Positions 35,661 through 47,700 of a DNA stretch of 64,000 nt are shown piece by piece. A program made the position numbers and the translations under genes. The notes under the pieces are model-generated. The model had not been told where the DNA came from, searched no databases, and saw only the letters and a program-made list of their open reading frames with translations. Position 1 is the stretch's first letter; each line of letters opens with the position of its first letter. Origin of the DNA: Orthonyx spaldingii (Eukaryota > Chordata > Aves > Passeriformes > Orthonychidae); assembly GCA_013397795.1 (NCBI GenBank), contig VZTJ01006074.1:1155529-1219528 (forward strand), given 5' to 3'.

Positions 35661-38600
35661 TTGAAATGGAAACGTAAACTTTGGTCGTTTATTTGATTTT
35701 AAAGAAAAGTGTTAATTTGTTTAATTGATGCAGAGATCTGTGTACTTACAATTAAATTGGATTCAGGGCACAAATCTGTACAGAAGTGGGGCTGAGGGGA
35801 CTTACTCCACTCCTGTTGACTGAGGCTTAATTTTGCCAGCTTGATCCATGTGTCTCTTTCCCTCTGTCTGGTGCCTGTGGTGTAAGCGTGAGGCTGTCAA
35901 ACCCTGTATAAGGAAAATGCTAGCAAATACTACAAGCAGTGAAAGGGAATAATTTTCCAGTAATTCCTGGTGCTTCCAATAAATTGCCCTTGGTTCTAGC
36001 AATATGGCGTCTTGTGCAAAACTCCTGTAATGTAATCCAGGCCATTGTCTGCCTAAGAATGTACAAGATGCAATAATAACAATTATAATCAGTGTCTTTT
36101 TCTAATGCAAGGTCCCCTCATTTGACAAGAGGAAAAAGTCTAAAGAAGACAAGGAAAAATGACCTGAACGTTACTTTATATCTCTGAAGAAATAATGTTA
36201 AATGTAAATGTTGGTACCTGTTGATCTACCTGTTTTAACTATATTTTGTTTTCCAGATTTGTAGGTGTTGCATTCAAAGCAAATAGTTAGAGGATTGTTA
36301 TACTTAAAATCTGTAATTTTCATTGTTACAGCTGAGTAAAGTGTAGTTTCAGATGTTTCAGATTTTGAAATGCATGACTTTGTCTTCAGTCAGCACAGTC
36401 TTTGGTTTTTTTCCTCTGGTATTTTTCATGTTGTTTTGTTTGAGTATGCATGCTAAAATCATCTGATTAGAAAAATACATGTTGCAAATGATAATGGGAC
36501 TGTCAGGATGTTAAATCAGCAAGGGTAATCATGGTAAACAAGTAGTGAATGACTTGAGGGAAGAACACATCAGCTTTAAAAAATTATACATCATCCTTCC
36601 ATGTCAGTATCTCTCAGCTTTGCCTTCTGTGTATCCCAGCCTTTGTCATCCAATTTGCACCCAAGCTCAGTCATTTCGGTTCAGCACGTTGTCCTGCAGC
36701 CTTCTCCAATGTTCCCATCTCTTTTCATTAGCATCTCTTAAATCCTCTTCGGTAGGATGCCTTCTTGCTGCTTGTGAAACGTGACACAATTTACCTCTCG
36801 TGCTTCCCTTCCCCAGCCAAGTGGGATGGCTCCCATAGTTCACATAAAGTGGACAGGAAGGGAATTTAAATGGGTGACATTCACATGTATGCACGTGCAC
36901 ACATGCAAACATACATATTTATTTTATAAGCACGTGTTCAGGAGTGTAAACCTGCTATGTTCCCTTTTACGAGTTACCTTGATATATGAATGCAGAGATA
37001 TTCGCAGGACCAGTGAATTTTAGACAGTGACTACAGAAGCCTTGCACAGAATTTATTGGCTGTATAGAAATATGGATACCCACCATGTTAAGCTGTACTG
37101 GCAATAGAACCAACACAATATGACTTGATTGTCCAGTCAGCTGTAATTTTTAATTTACTGTGTTTTAATTTACAATGTTAAATTCAATATCCACAGCTAA
37201 TTCCTCCTGAAAAGTTTGCAACCTAAAAAATAATTCGTCTGCAGAAAATCATCTGCAGAAAACTTTAGTAAATCTTAGAAAATTGAACTGTATTGCTGAT
37301 AGTTCATAGTTATAGAAGGGAAACTCAGTCCAAATAATTCAATTTATTTAAACGATTGTTTTGGTACTACAAGGTGCCAGAGACTCAGCCATCAAATAGT
37401 TCAAAGGTAATCATGTGCATTTCATTCTAAAACTATAAATTATACATACACGAATAATGCCATGAATAATGTGGTGTTTTGTGAAGTGCGTGCACATCTA
37501 AAGTACCTGTGAAAGGTAGAGTTTTTGGCATCTTTGGTACTGAGGCTGCTAGGCTATGCATATAAATTATGTGCATTCTCAGGAGGCATCAGTGCTCACA
37601 GACCATACAAAATGCAATATGATATAGCAGAGTGTAATACATTTTGAAAAGCATGCTTTTAAAAGAGGTCCTAGAATTTAAGTGTTGTTGATTTAAACTG
37701 TAATGAGTTCATGAGGGTAAGGTGGTACTGCTGATTGGTTTTTTATCAACTCCCTGGGCTTCATCTAATAGCCTTCATACAAAGCTGATTTCCATAAGGG
37801 TGTGCCAGAGTCCAATCTGAATTTACAAACCTCCAAATCATTGAAGAAAGGGTTGTACCTTGTCTTCAAATCACACAGTTGCTAAAAGTTCCAGTGGTTG
37901 ATGTCCATTTGTTGCCAGTACTTGTTGAATCACTGGAGCTGCAGGTTGTCACACGTAACATACACAAGATACATAATGCACAGCTGAGCTGCAACTATTA
38001 GCAAGTGATATAACAAGGATCATGTAGGTGGAGGTCAAATCCCAGAATAAATCCCAAAGACTTATCAGGGTTGAACCTGAGAGGCTGTGTGAGGATTTGG
38101 AACGTGTCTTAACTAAAATGATGTAAGTGATCCTATGGAGCTTATCACTGCTTCCACAGCAATAAATAAAATGATGAAAGCTTCAAGAACAACAGTATTT
38201 TAACAACTACACAAACACATAGAATCCATTACAGAACTGTATGTAAAGTCAAATTTTACTTTGTGATGGTGATGCATATTTCACCTTGAAAAGCAATTTT
38301 TTAATTCTGCCATGTTTTCTTTCTGTAGTCCTTTTACTCTAAATAAGTAAGCTTTAAGAATACAAAGTAGTGGTATAAATAGCTTGTTCTGTCATTATTA
38401 CCTGGTAAGCAACTATATTTACTTCTTATCAGATGTGTTAATTCTTGGTTGGTTAACAATTTTGAATTAAGTTAGGGTGGGTTGACATATTCTGCCCCAA
38501 AAGGGAACTGCTAGAGTAGCCCAAACAAGACCTCTCAATGCTCTTGAGAGGGAGACAATGGTAATTCAAAGTTTTTTCACAGATGTTTGACAGGCTACAG

Positions 38601-39940
38601 AGCTCACTTTGATGGCTTTGCTGATAGCTATCAACTTCCTAAAGTTGTTATTATTTGTAATATTAAAGTGTGTGTGCCTGTGTGCTGGGTTTTTTTTTTT
38701 TCTGCTGAGAAGGTGCAAAATTGTCTGAAAGCCAGGCCACAAAACTGCTCAGAGGCCTTGACTGTGTCCAAATAGCAGTGGGTGCTGGAAACAGGTAGTC
38801 CTGTTGCCATACATGTTCTCAGAGCGCTGAAAACCCATGAGAAAGTTATGTATATCACATAATCTACTGGTAGCAGACTCTGGAAAAAGGAGGAAGACTG
38901 GTTTTGGCTTGCTTAATTTGAAGCAGGCTTGAATGGTTTCTCATTTTTGAGGTGCAGCTGCTCAGCACAATGCAGTTTGCTGCAAACAGGTGAATTGACT
39001 CGAGGAAGAGGGGAGTTATGGCTGTGAGTTGGGTGCCACTCCTTTTGGCCTGGAGTTTGAAGCCCAGTTATTCTCAGTCTCCCATTTTAGCTTCAGTCCT
39101 TTCACATACGTAGCTTCCTTCTTAGTGTCTTATTCCTGCTTACCTGCATTTCTGCATGCCTGCTTTAGGAAATCCACTGGATGGCAGAGCTCCTAAAATT
39201 TAGATACTGCAGACTTCATAGCTCTAGTTCTAGGTCTTTAATGATGTAGTTCTAAGGAGATAAGTAGAACCTGATTTTCAAAATTTGGAAATACTGATAT
39301 GAGTCTGGAATTTTCATATGTTACTTGAACTCGTATTTGTAGTCAAGTCATTTGTATCGGCTGTCTTGTTAAAATAGTTATTTTATACCAGACAGTGCAT
39401 TTATAATAGTTTGACACAAAACCTCAGTTACTATTGAATTCAAAAGGAAGAGGATAAAAAGAGCATGAACATTTGCATTTCAAGTAGGGAGTGCTATCAC
39501 TAATGTATATAATATTTTTACATTTGTAGTAGGATAATACATGTCTCATTTAGCTATAATTTCAGTCTCAGTGGTTTAGGCACTGCAAAGCAGTATTTTT
39601 GAGTGTGGAGTTATTAGTCTCCTCTTTCAGGTAAGTACATTTGGTAGCAAGGAAGAAAAGACTAGAGAAAGCATGTTAAAATTGTGCTTAAGGCATTGGT
39701 AAAGATGTCAGTCTTTCAAGAGCTGGGAGGGATTTAAGTTTTGTTTTGCTGGGTGACTAGATTGAGGCTCAGAGGATTGTGTGTCTGTCTGTCTGTTTCT
39801 CTTGTTAAAGCACTTGTGAGCTAAATGCCTGTTTTAAGTGCCAAACGTGGATTTACCAGACTTGTCGGCCTTTAGGTAATCAAGTTTTACCCTCAGTGTA
39901 ATTATGAGCTTTAAATATTCAGAGCAGAGAGTGTAGTTCC
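35661..39940. other. Intergenic sequence, nothing recognised
   Basis: AT-rich, with no supported gene. A (TGTC)n run lies at 39779-39798. Confidence 0.5.
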
Positions 39941-40079
39941 CAGGTAGGAGATGCTTTTTTGTAAAAGGCAGATACCATTGTGGGGTGGGTGCAGTGCCCA
40001 GGGGCTGGCAGGGGGCTGTGGGGCCTGATGTGAGCAGGGCTGCCTGTGCTGGACACAGAAGGCTCCAGCCAGCTCCAGC

Positions 40080-40925
40080 TCATCCCCTGTGGCCAAGATG
40101 GTGGCACTTTAGGGAAAAAGCATTTAAGGAAAAGTAGGATCCCATGAAGGCAGTGTGTGGGGTCTGAGGGGGGAAAAAAGGGTGAAAAGCATCTCTGCAG
40201 AAACCAAGGTCAGAGAAGAAGGAGCAGAGGTGGTGTTCTGGGCACTGGAGCAGAGATTTCCCTGCAACCCTTGGAGGGGACCATGATGGAGCAGACATCC
40301 ACTGTGGAGGACCCTTCGGTGGAGCCAGGTATTTCCTGAAGCAGACTGCAGCCAGTGAAGAGGAGCCTATGCAGGAACAGGTTCTCCTGGCAAGAACTGT
40401 GGTCCGTGGAGGACCCACACTGGAGCAGGTTTATCCTGCAGGACTGCAGCCTGTGGAGTGGTTCCACACTGGAGCAGTTTGGGAAGGACTGCAGCCTGCA
40501 GTGAGGGCCTGCACTGGATTGGGACGCTGTGTGAGGAGGGAGTGGCAGGGAGGAAGCATCATGGACCGACTGCAGTCTCCCATTCCCCACCCATGTGCTG
40601 CTGGGTAGGGTAAAGGAGGTGGAGGAGCTGGGAATGTAGAGGTGAAATTGAATCTGGGGAAAAAGGAGTGGTAGAGTGTTCTGTCTTTGTTTCTCACCAT
40701 CCAACTCTATTTTGCAATAAATTTATTTTGCAATAACTAGAGTTTTCCCCAGTTTAGCCCGTTTTGCCTGTGATGACAGTTGGTCTTCCAATGTCATTTT
40801 GCTTCCTGTTTTTTTTCTTGACCCATGAGCTTTCTCATCTTACTTTCTCCCACTGTGCTGCTGAGGAGGGAAAGTGTGATAGAAGCTGGGTGGGTGTCTG
40901 GCAGCCAGCCAAGGCCAACTCACCA
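40080..40925 (+). repeat. Avian LTR element, probable solo LTR (copy 2)
   Basis: A longer copy of the same LTR family as 32.9 kb. It contains several imperfect direct repeats built on a 'g-gaggacccacactggagcag' / 'ctgcagcctgtggag' theme (about 40190-40560) and an AATAAA signal at 40716-40721. After this comes a ttttccccagtttagcccg to gttttgcctgtgatgacag segment, and an end resembling 'ggcagccagccaaggccaac...cacca' (ending CA, as LTRs do) near 40925. The 5' limit is uncertain and may reach back to about 39,950. No internal retroviral gene adjoins it. Family assignment is from memory. Confidence 0.65.
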
Positions 40926-41917
40926 CTCTACCATAACAATTGTGGTTTTGAATAAGAAGCTGAACTCTACTCACGTCTTAAAACTGCCTTGTGAGAACCA
41001 GTGCTTAGTGGCAATTTTGGGCTTGCAGGTCCCGGGTGGCTGGAGCTGTCTCTCTGTGGCCCTGCAGAAGGTGTTTGTAGAGCCTCACAAGCTCTTCAGG
41101 AGTTTCCTGCTGGCTGACTCCTTTTCAGCTGCTCCCCAGTCGGTTGCTTGCCATATTTTGGATCCAATGTTGAAATGCCGATCTCTTCCCTAGACTATTA
41201 AGCACATTTATGATTAGGATTCTCAGAGGCCTAGAAGGAACAAATATTTCTCTTTTGTCAGATATCAGTTTGTCAGAATTTTATAGGCTTTATGCAGCGC
41301 CAAGCCATGTTGCTTCAGGAGGTCTCAGCGCCTGCATTGTACCCAAATTACTGCACTAGGGAGCAGTCCTGTGTTCAGTCTTTTCTCTACCACATCTGGG
41401 CACATGTAACACACTTTCATCCACTCTTCCTAACTCCTTCCAAAAATATATTAATGTATTTTATTGCTTAATAGTAGAGTTGTATTTCTGTGAAATTTTC
41501 CCCCCTCCTTTCCTCCAGTATAGTGCAGAATGAGAGTTCAGATCACACTGGATATTGAATGTGACTTTCACAGTTGAAATTATTGTAAGGCATCTGAAAT
41601 GAGCTGAAATTTTACCTACACACTTTTATTTTACAACTTTTTAGTCTTCAACTTTCTAGGGTGAGCAAGCCCCATTTTTTTTCTCTCGCTTTTCTATGTC
41701 CTTAATCATTCTTGCCCTGCTGTTATTCTGCTTTATCTTTCTGTTGAAGAGAAGGACTTAGAGTGTTCCAGATAAGTCTGCACTGTTGTTTCATGGAGCA
41801 GTTTTAGTGTTTTTTGTGTCATTAACACGTTGCATGTATACATTGCCAGTTGTGTCTGCAAGCCTGCCCTGCAGTGAACACAGTGTTTCACTGAGCTGTA
41901 CATATTCAAAAGTTCAT

Positions 41918-42125
41918 AAAATGGTTTGGGTTGGAAGGGACCATAAGGACCATGTAGTTCCAACTCCCCTTCCACTAGACCAGGTTGCTCAAAGCCTCAT
42001 CCAGCCTGGCCTTGAACACTTGCAGGGATGTGGCATCCACAGCTTCTCCAGGCAACATGGTCCAGTGTTTCAACACCATCATAGTGAAGAATTTCTTCCT
42101 AATATTTAATCCAAATCTACCCTTT
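41918..42125 (-). repeat. CR1 LINE 3' fragment
   Basis: Reversed CR1: aaatggtttgggttggaagg, gttccaactccccttccact, gaccaggttgctcaaagcct, catccagcctggccttgaac, gaagaatttcttcctaatat. It breaks off near 42125. It lies about 2.5 kb upstream of the first coding CNGA3 exon. Confidence 0.93.
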
Positions 42126-44646
42126 CTGAGAGCATGTGGTTCATTTGGAAGCATGTTGGGCAGTAGTTTACATGCTTTTCACCTGTACTCATGGATTTCC
42201 ATTTGTCTATGTTCCACATCACTTGTCATCAGATCGAGAAGTTGCTATAGTTCATGTGGGCCACCTTGAGGTTCCCTGCACTCCTTTTGTTTCTCTTGTC
42301 TATAGAATATTTTGCCATCCTGAGATCTTATTGTATCACCACTCCTTCTTTTCATCAGCATCATTAACAAGAGGTGTTCCTACAGAACCCTGATGAATAC
42401 TGCTATGAAACTTTTGTAGAAAGTTTCTGTCTTCTCGTTTTTTTAATCCAAAATAGTATTTGGCTTCATATCCTATTACTTGTTTTTTCTTCTTTAGAGG
42501 CATAGCTTTTGGAAGTCTAAATAAGGTTTCGTGTATTCAGTGCTCTACTGGCACACTCAAACCTTTCAGGAGATTTGGAATATCTAATTCCAGTACCTAG
42601 TAAAAGTGTTAATTCCAGACTAGTAATATCCAGTTTCAGCTGTTTCAGTTTTATGTTTCAAGAAATACCGTGCTTAATGTTTTTTAACCAAACTTTCAGG
42701 AACTGATGTACAAATGTGTCTGAAAATCCATATGCCACACCTACAGCATTTGAAACATAGAAAGGCACTGTTCACTAATCTCCAGTTTCAGAAGTGATGT
42801 TTCTCAGTGAGAGAATCCATAGTGTTGGTAGCAAATTATATACATCATCCCAAGACTTCAGAAGGGTTTTATTAGCTCGTACTTTTATTGTTCTAACAGT
42901 TTTATTGTTTTAACAGAGTTACTTTGTTGGAGGTTATAAACCAGGTTACCCTTGTTTTTAAGAACTGCTGTAGGCAGACATCAATCCAGTTGTGAATCAC
43001 CAGAACTGATAAGTGTAACTGTTGTGTTAAGTGTCAGAACTAGTCAAGAACTTAACTCAGTACTAAATTTGTGCTGAAATTACATCTTTAGAAAAAAAAA
43101 ATTAATGCTTTGTTATTTATCTTGTGAATAATTCTTCCCACCATCAAGCTTTTAAAACTCTTAGTTATGTTTTTAGCATAAATTCTGAGTGAACATTCCA
43201 ATCTGAGAGTAGGTTGAAAGAATTCAATTTTTTTATACCAATGTATAATAAGAATGCCCATTTCCCCTCCAGTAAACCTTCTGTTAATCAGTGTGAACAA
43301 GGCTCAATTTAAGGTGAGGCACAGTTAGACATTGATTGCTTCACACTGAGGCAAAATTAGTAATGGGAAATACTAATAAAAATTTTGGATATTAAGTAAT
43401 GCCCAAGGCTGTTATTAGAGTAATTTACTTATTTCTAGATGAAAAAGAAAGTATTTAAAAGTATATGAAATAATTTAAAAAGTTGTATATTATTTTCTTT
43501 AATTGCCTGGGAATTGAGTAGAGGGTAAGTCATGTATCTGGTTTTTAAGAAAGTGGATGCATAACATTTTAATCATGGATAGTGAGCTTTGCTTCAGGAA
43601 TAATTCAAGTCACAAAGTTAGTTTCTGAAAGATCTGTATTTCATCCGCTGTTAAAGGTGAATCTTGTGTGGTCAGTGAGACAGAGGATTACAGGTGAAAA
43701 ACGGACACTGCCTAGTCTGAGGGAGTTGATTGATCCTGAGAGAATTTCATTCTAGTCATATTTCAATCAAAGAGTTCCTGAATGGAGTTTCAAAACTTAA
43801 ATTTTTCTTTTTTAAAAATTCAAAGTTTTCACTGAAAGTCTTTCAGTTCCTCATTTGTAAGACACTTGTCTTGAGTCTTAAAACTTGTTTTGCAAGTGTG
43901 TAGTGGTTTGAGGTTTTTTTTTTTTTTGAGTGATAGATGTGATATGAATTTGGAAGGGCATTGAAGGTCAAATCTGGAAACAAATTCAGATAAATTTCCA
44001 AAATCTTGCAGAAGATGAGCTGCTAAATATTTTAACAGAGATTGTTTAGAAGCAGTATAGTAAACTCCCCTAGTATATATTTAGTGCAGAGTTTTAATAA
44101 TATAGAGCAATAACATGGCTTATAATAAGCTGAGGGATGAATGTCATTAATTATCTGCTTGTTTAATATACATTTCTGTAATAAAAAGCTTAGTCATAAA
44201 ATAGATAAAATTAGCACAGTCATAATTTAATAGTCATAAAATTAGATAAAATCAGTGTAAAGTGGAATAGGTTGTCCTAGCACATGTATTACCTAGGGGT
44301 TTTTTTGCTTGACTTTCTAACTAATCTTCTTTTAAGGAGCTCTTAAGTGCAATTTCACTATGGATAATAGGTATGACAGCGTAGCCCAGAGACTAAAAAG
44401 CATATGGTGTCATGTAACCCTTTTCTTTGGTCATGATGAATCTTTGTTACACTTTTACTAACACTTTTTTCTTCTGTCCACTGCAAGTAAGTCAAGAAAC
44501 ATGTGTCACATGTGTGTGTAAAATCACTGACTGTTCTTCAAATGGTTGAAATTGCTTTTTTCTGTTACACTGTTTTAATAAAGAACTCTTTTTAAGTACT
44601 GAGTACATTTCTTTTGCAGCCTTCATAATTTTTTTTCCAATTTCAG
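42126..44646. other. CNGA3 5' flank or first intron
   Basis: AT-rich. A 40-bp-spaced direct repeat (tagtcataaaa...agataaaat) occurs at about 44191-44253. No CpG-rich promoter adjoins the start codon. A splice acceptor (tttccaatttcag, ending 44646) just before the ATG suggests that a non-coding first exon lies further upstream. Confidence 0.45.
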
Positions 44647-44778
44647 CTGTCATTTAGATGTTGATATGTAAAGCAAAATGGCAAAAATCAACACCCAGCA
44701 CTCCTACCCTGGTATGCACAGACTGTCTGTCAGAACTACTGATGAAGATATCGAAAAGATTGGAAATGGCTTTATCAG
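44647..44778 (+). CDS. CNGA3: CNGA3 exon with start codon
   Basis: The likely acceptor is tttccaatttcag ending at 44646; the donor is atcag|gtaata. ATG is at 44678-44680, and the exon encodes MAKINTQHSYPGMHRLSVRT, then TDEDIEKIGNGFI. MAKINTQ is the family's usual start. About 31 bases of 5' UTR precede it in this exon. An alternative acceptor (cttttgcag, 44619) would lengthen the UTR only. Confidence 0.88.
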
Positions 44779-47700
44779 GTAATATTTTCCTTTCATCACA
44801 GCCAAGATGACAGATTGCTGGATAATTTGTGGAACTCCTGTAGTTCTGGGAATGGGAGCTACTATTATGGGAATATTGTGTCGTGATACTGTTGACTCAG
44901 TGCACTTAACTGGCTTAACAGCATATATGCAAAGTATAGAAGAGACAGACACAGCGAGGCTGTCATGGCTTGCAGTTTTGCAACCAGGAGCTGTATTACC
45001 TCAGGAATAAAGCCCATTTTCACATCAGTGGGAATTACACCAACTCATTAAAGAGAAAACTCTTTCTCAAGTTACCACATAGATATCAGGGTCTGTGCTT
45101 CCAACAGAGTATGTGGGATTTGGTGAGCAAAAAGATGCTTTCAGCACTAATCAGTGAAAAGCCTTGGGAAGTTTTTTTTAAAAGTAGCCTCTGCAAACTG
45201 CCTCGTTCCTGTGATAGGGAAAATTTGTTGTGTATAAAGAATATCAGCATTTTTGTACTGGATTTTCAGAGTCTCTCACTGTACAGAGGAAATGTAATCG
45301 TTTCTTCACATTTACCTTTCTCTAGTTTTGATAGTTTTAAAGTGACTGTTTAAAATGTGCCAGTGAGCTTGCACTTACCTTTTGCACAGTACCAGTCATT
45401 CCTCTGGACTGGGCAAAGCCTGCTGGGCCTGCAGAAAGATGTCTGATGATCCATAGCATCTGTAAAGGCTGGAAAAAGTTTTCTGCTTTTGGCTTGTTAC
45501 GGTCAACCACCTCCTCTATGTGGACCTTGTCAGACTGTCTCTGGCTGTTCAAATGCATACCCAGACTCAAACACCCAGAATCCTGAAGGGCTGATAGAGC
45601 TCCCTACATTGTGGTGATTTTTGGATTGCGTGTCCCTAGCAGCTACTATGGATGCTCTGCTTGAATTGGTCCTTTTTTTTTTTTTCTTGCTTTGCTTACA
45701 TGATACCTCCTGTCACGTAGGTGTACCTATGGTAATGAAAATGGAGCTGCTTTTGTTCTGCACAGTAAGGCTTGCTTGATGTGGTTACATTACCCTATGG
45801 TCTCCTTAGGGAGATTTACAAGGCCCCTTTCCCTTTCTCTCCATTAACAGTGATGTCTTAGAAAAAGTGAAAACACAGATTGAAATGAGCCTCTTCCTTT
45901 CCTTTTTTTGATGTCCTGTTTGTAGCAGATGTCAGTGATTGGCAGCTCACAGAATGGAATTACTGGCAGGGATGTGAGAGTGGGGTTATAAAGGTTTAAA
46001 TGTAGATTTAAATCCCTGGGGTCATCTGCAATTTCAGAAGCAATGACTGTGACAGATAGAGGGACTGAAATATGAATTGCATTTTATCATCATGACGACG
46101 GTCTTGAAGAGGCATTTATTTAAAGGAGAGTTTGATATCATCAGCATTAATTGCAGAACTTCATAGATGAGTAAAAAGATACAGTCTTACTCTGTAAAAG
46201 AGATCTCATGTTTAAGATTTTGTATTGTTGCAATGACTGCTAGTAAATATATACAGTATCTTTGTAATACCATTCAAAAATGTTGTTGATTTTTTTCTTT
46301 AATTTAAACTTTGTTTTAGAATATGTCTGTACCAAAAGATAGAAACCATCCAGAATTTTAGCTCTTCTCTGTCTTGTATCAAAATATGCAACTATAGACA
46401 GTGGGTAAAAAAAGCACCACATTTTCTAGAGTAGGAACATTTCTTCTTTGCCTTTACCTTCTTCCAGCTCCTGTTGGCTATAGCTCAGCAAAGCAATTAA
46501 ACACACTACTTAGTTCTTATTAATGTCAATGGGTGTTAAATTTATGCTTAAGCACTTTTCTGCTGTGAAATGAGATGTTACCAATAAAAAGCATTCACTG
46601 CAACAGTTAACAGAAAGTTGTTACTGGTCTTTAAAATACTGTACTCATTTATGCCAGAGTGATTCATGTGCCCATATTCTTACTCTGTAGTGTGTTATAA
46701 AGTTGGTTCATTGTGTTAAAACAAAAATAAAAAAACCACTCCAAAATAGCAAATGAATCTCCATTTTTAAAACCCAGCCTCCGTATAGAAACAGCTCAAA
46801 TAGGAGAGGCAGCACATTAGGTTATAGACACAGGTTGGTGATCTAAAAGTTGGAAGTAGGATTCATCTGTGCCCTGCAGACATCTGGATTTCAGTGTCTT
46901 TATGTGAGTAGATGCCTACATTCCTCCTGTCCTGAGTGGAGATGTAGTCAGTACTGATGGCCAGCAGCACCCAGGAACTGCTCAGCTTACCCTGAAGTTT
47001 CAATAACTCTTCAGGCTCCTTTGGCTCTCTTGATGATGAGAGGTATTTAGTTGCCTAAAATAGGCATCTAATGCTATTTGAGATACAATAAAGTATTTGA
47101 AGCATTTAGCTGGCGCTAGTGGATGTGAGGAGAAACCTGTGTGTTCTGGAGAGGTCCAGTAAAGTATTCTGAGGTGTTCCAAATGGAACCAGACTCCTAT
47201 TCTGAAGCAGCTGAATCAAGCCCTGAGATGGCCATTGGCTATAATGGGAACTTAGGTACTTATTAGGCACTACCTAAAGATATTAGAATTTATTGCTAAG
47301 ATCACACAAAATGTTATTCTGTAAACAGGAATAAAAGTTCTTAAAACCAGCCATGGTAGTGCAGTCTGAAAGACTGACTAGTCCAGTATCCTTTCTCCAG
47401 CAGGTCTGTAGGCAATTTCTCCAGGAAGTAGTAAAAAAGGTGGACAAACTCTACTATTCTCCCAGCATTCAGCTCAAGAGAGTTCTTGAGCTAAGTGTGG
47501 GCTCCCTGTATCTGGTAATCTGTAATGAATATCTGTTCCATGAGTTTGTTCATTGTCCCTTAGAAGGATGTTAACTTTGGCAACCACAATATTCTCAGCA
47601 CTGGGAACATAAACTAGTTTATAAAAGTTTTTCAATATTAAGTGGTATCTATTGGAAGTAGAAAACAGTTAACAAGTTGAGAATCCTGGGACTGTCAGGA

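Noticed and set aside
34607..35696. Open frames of about 350 codons on both strands and 255 codons in a third frame across the CpG island
   Set aside because: They read straight through 452 unknown bases, and GC-rich DNA opens long frames by chance. No recognisable domain is seen. The island itself is reported, the proteins are not.
40210..40704. 164-codon minus-strand frame
   Set aside because: Lies within the LTR element, opposite its direction, with no retroviral or cellular domain.
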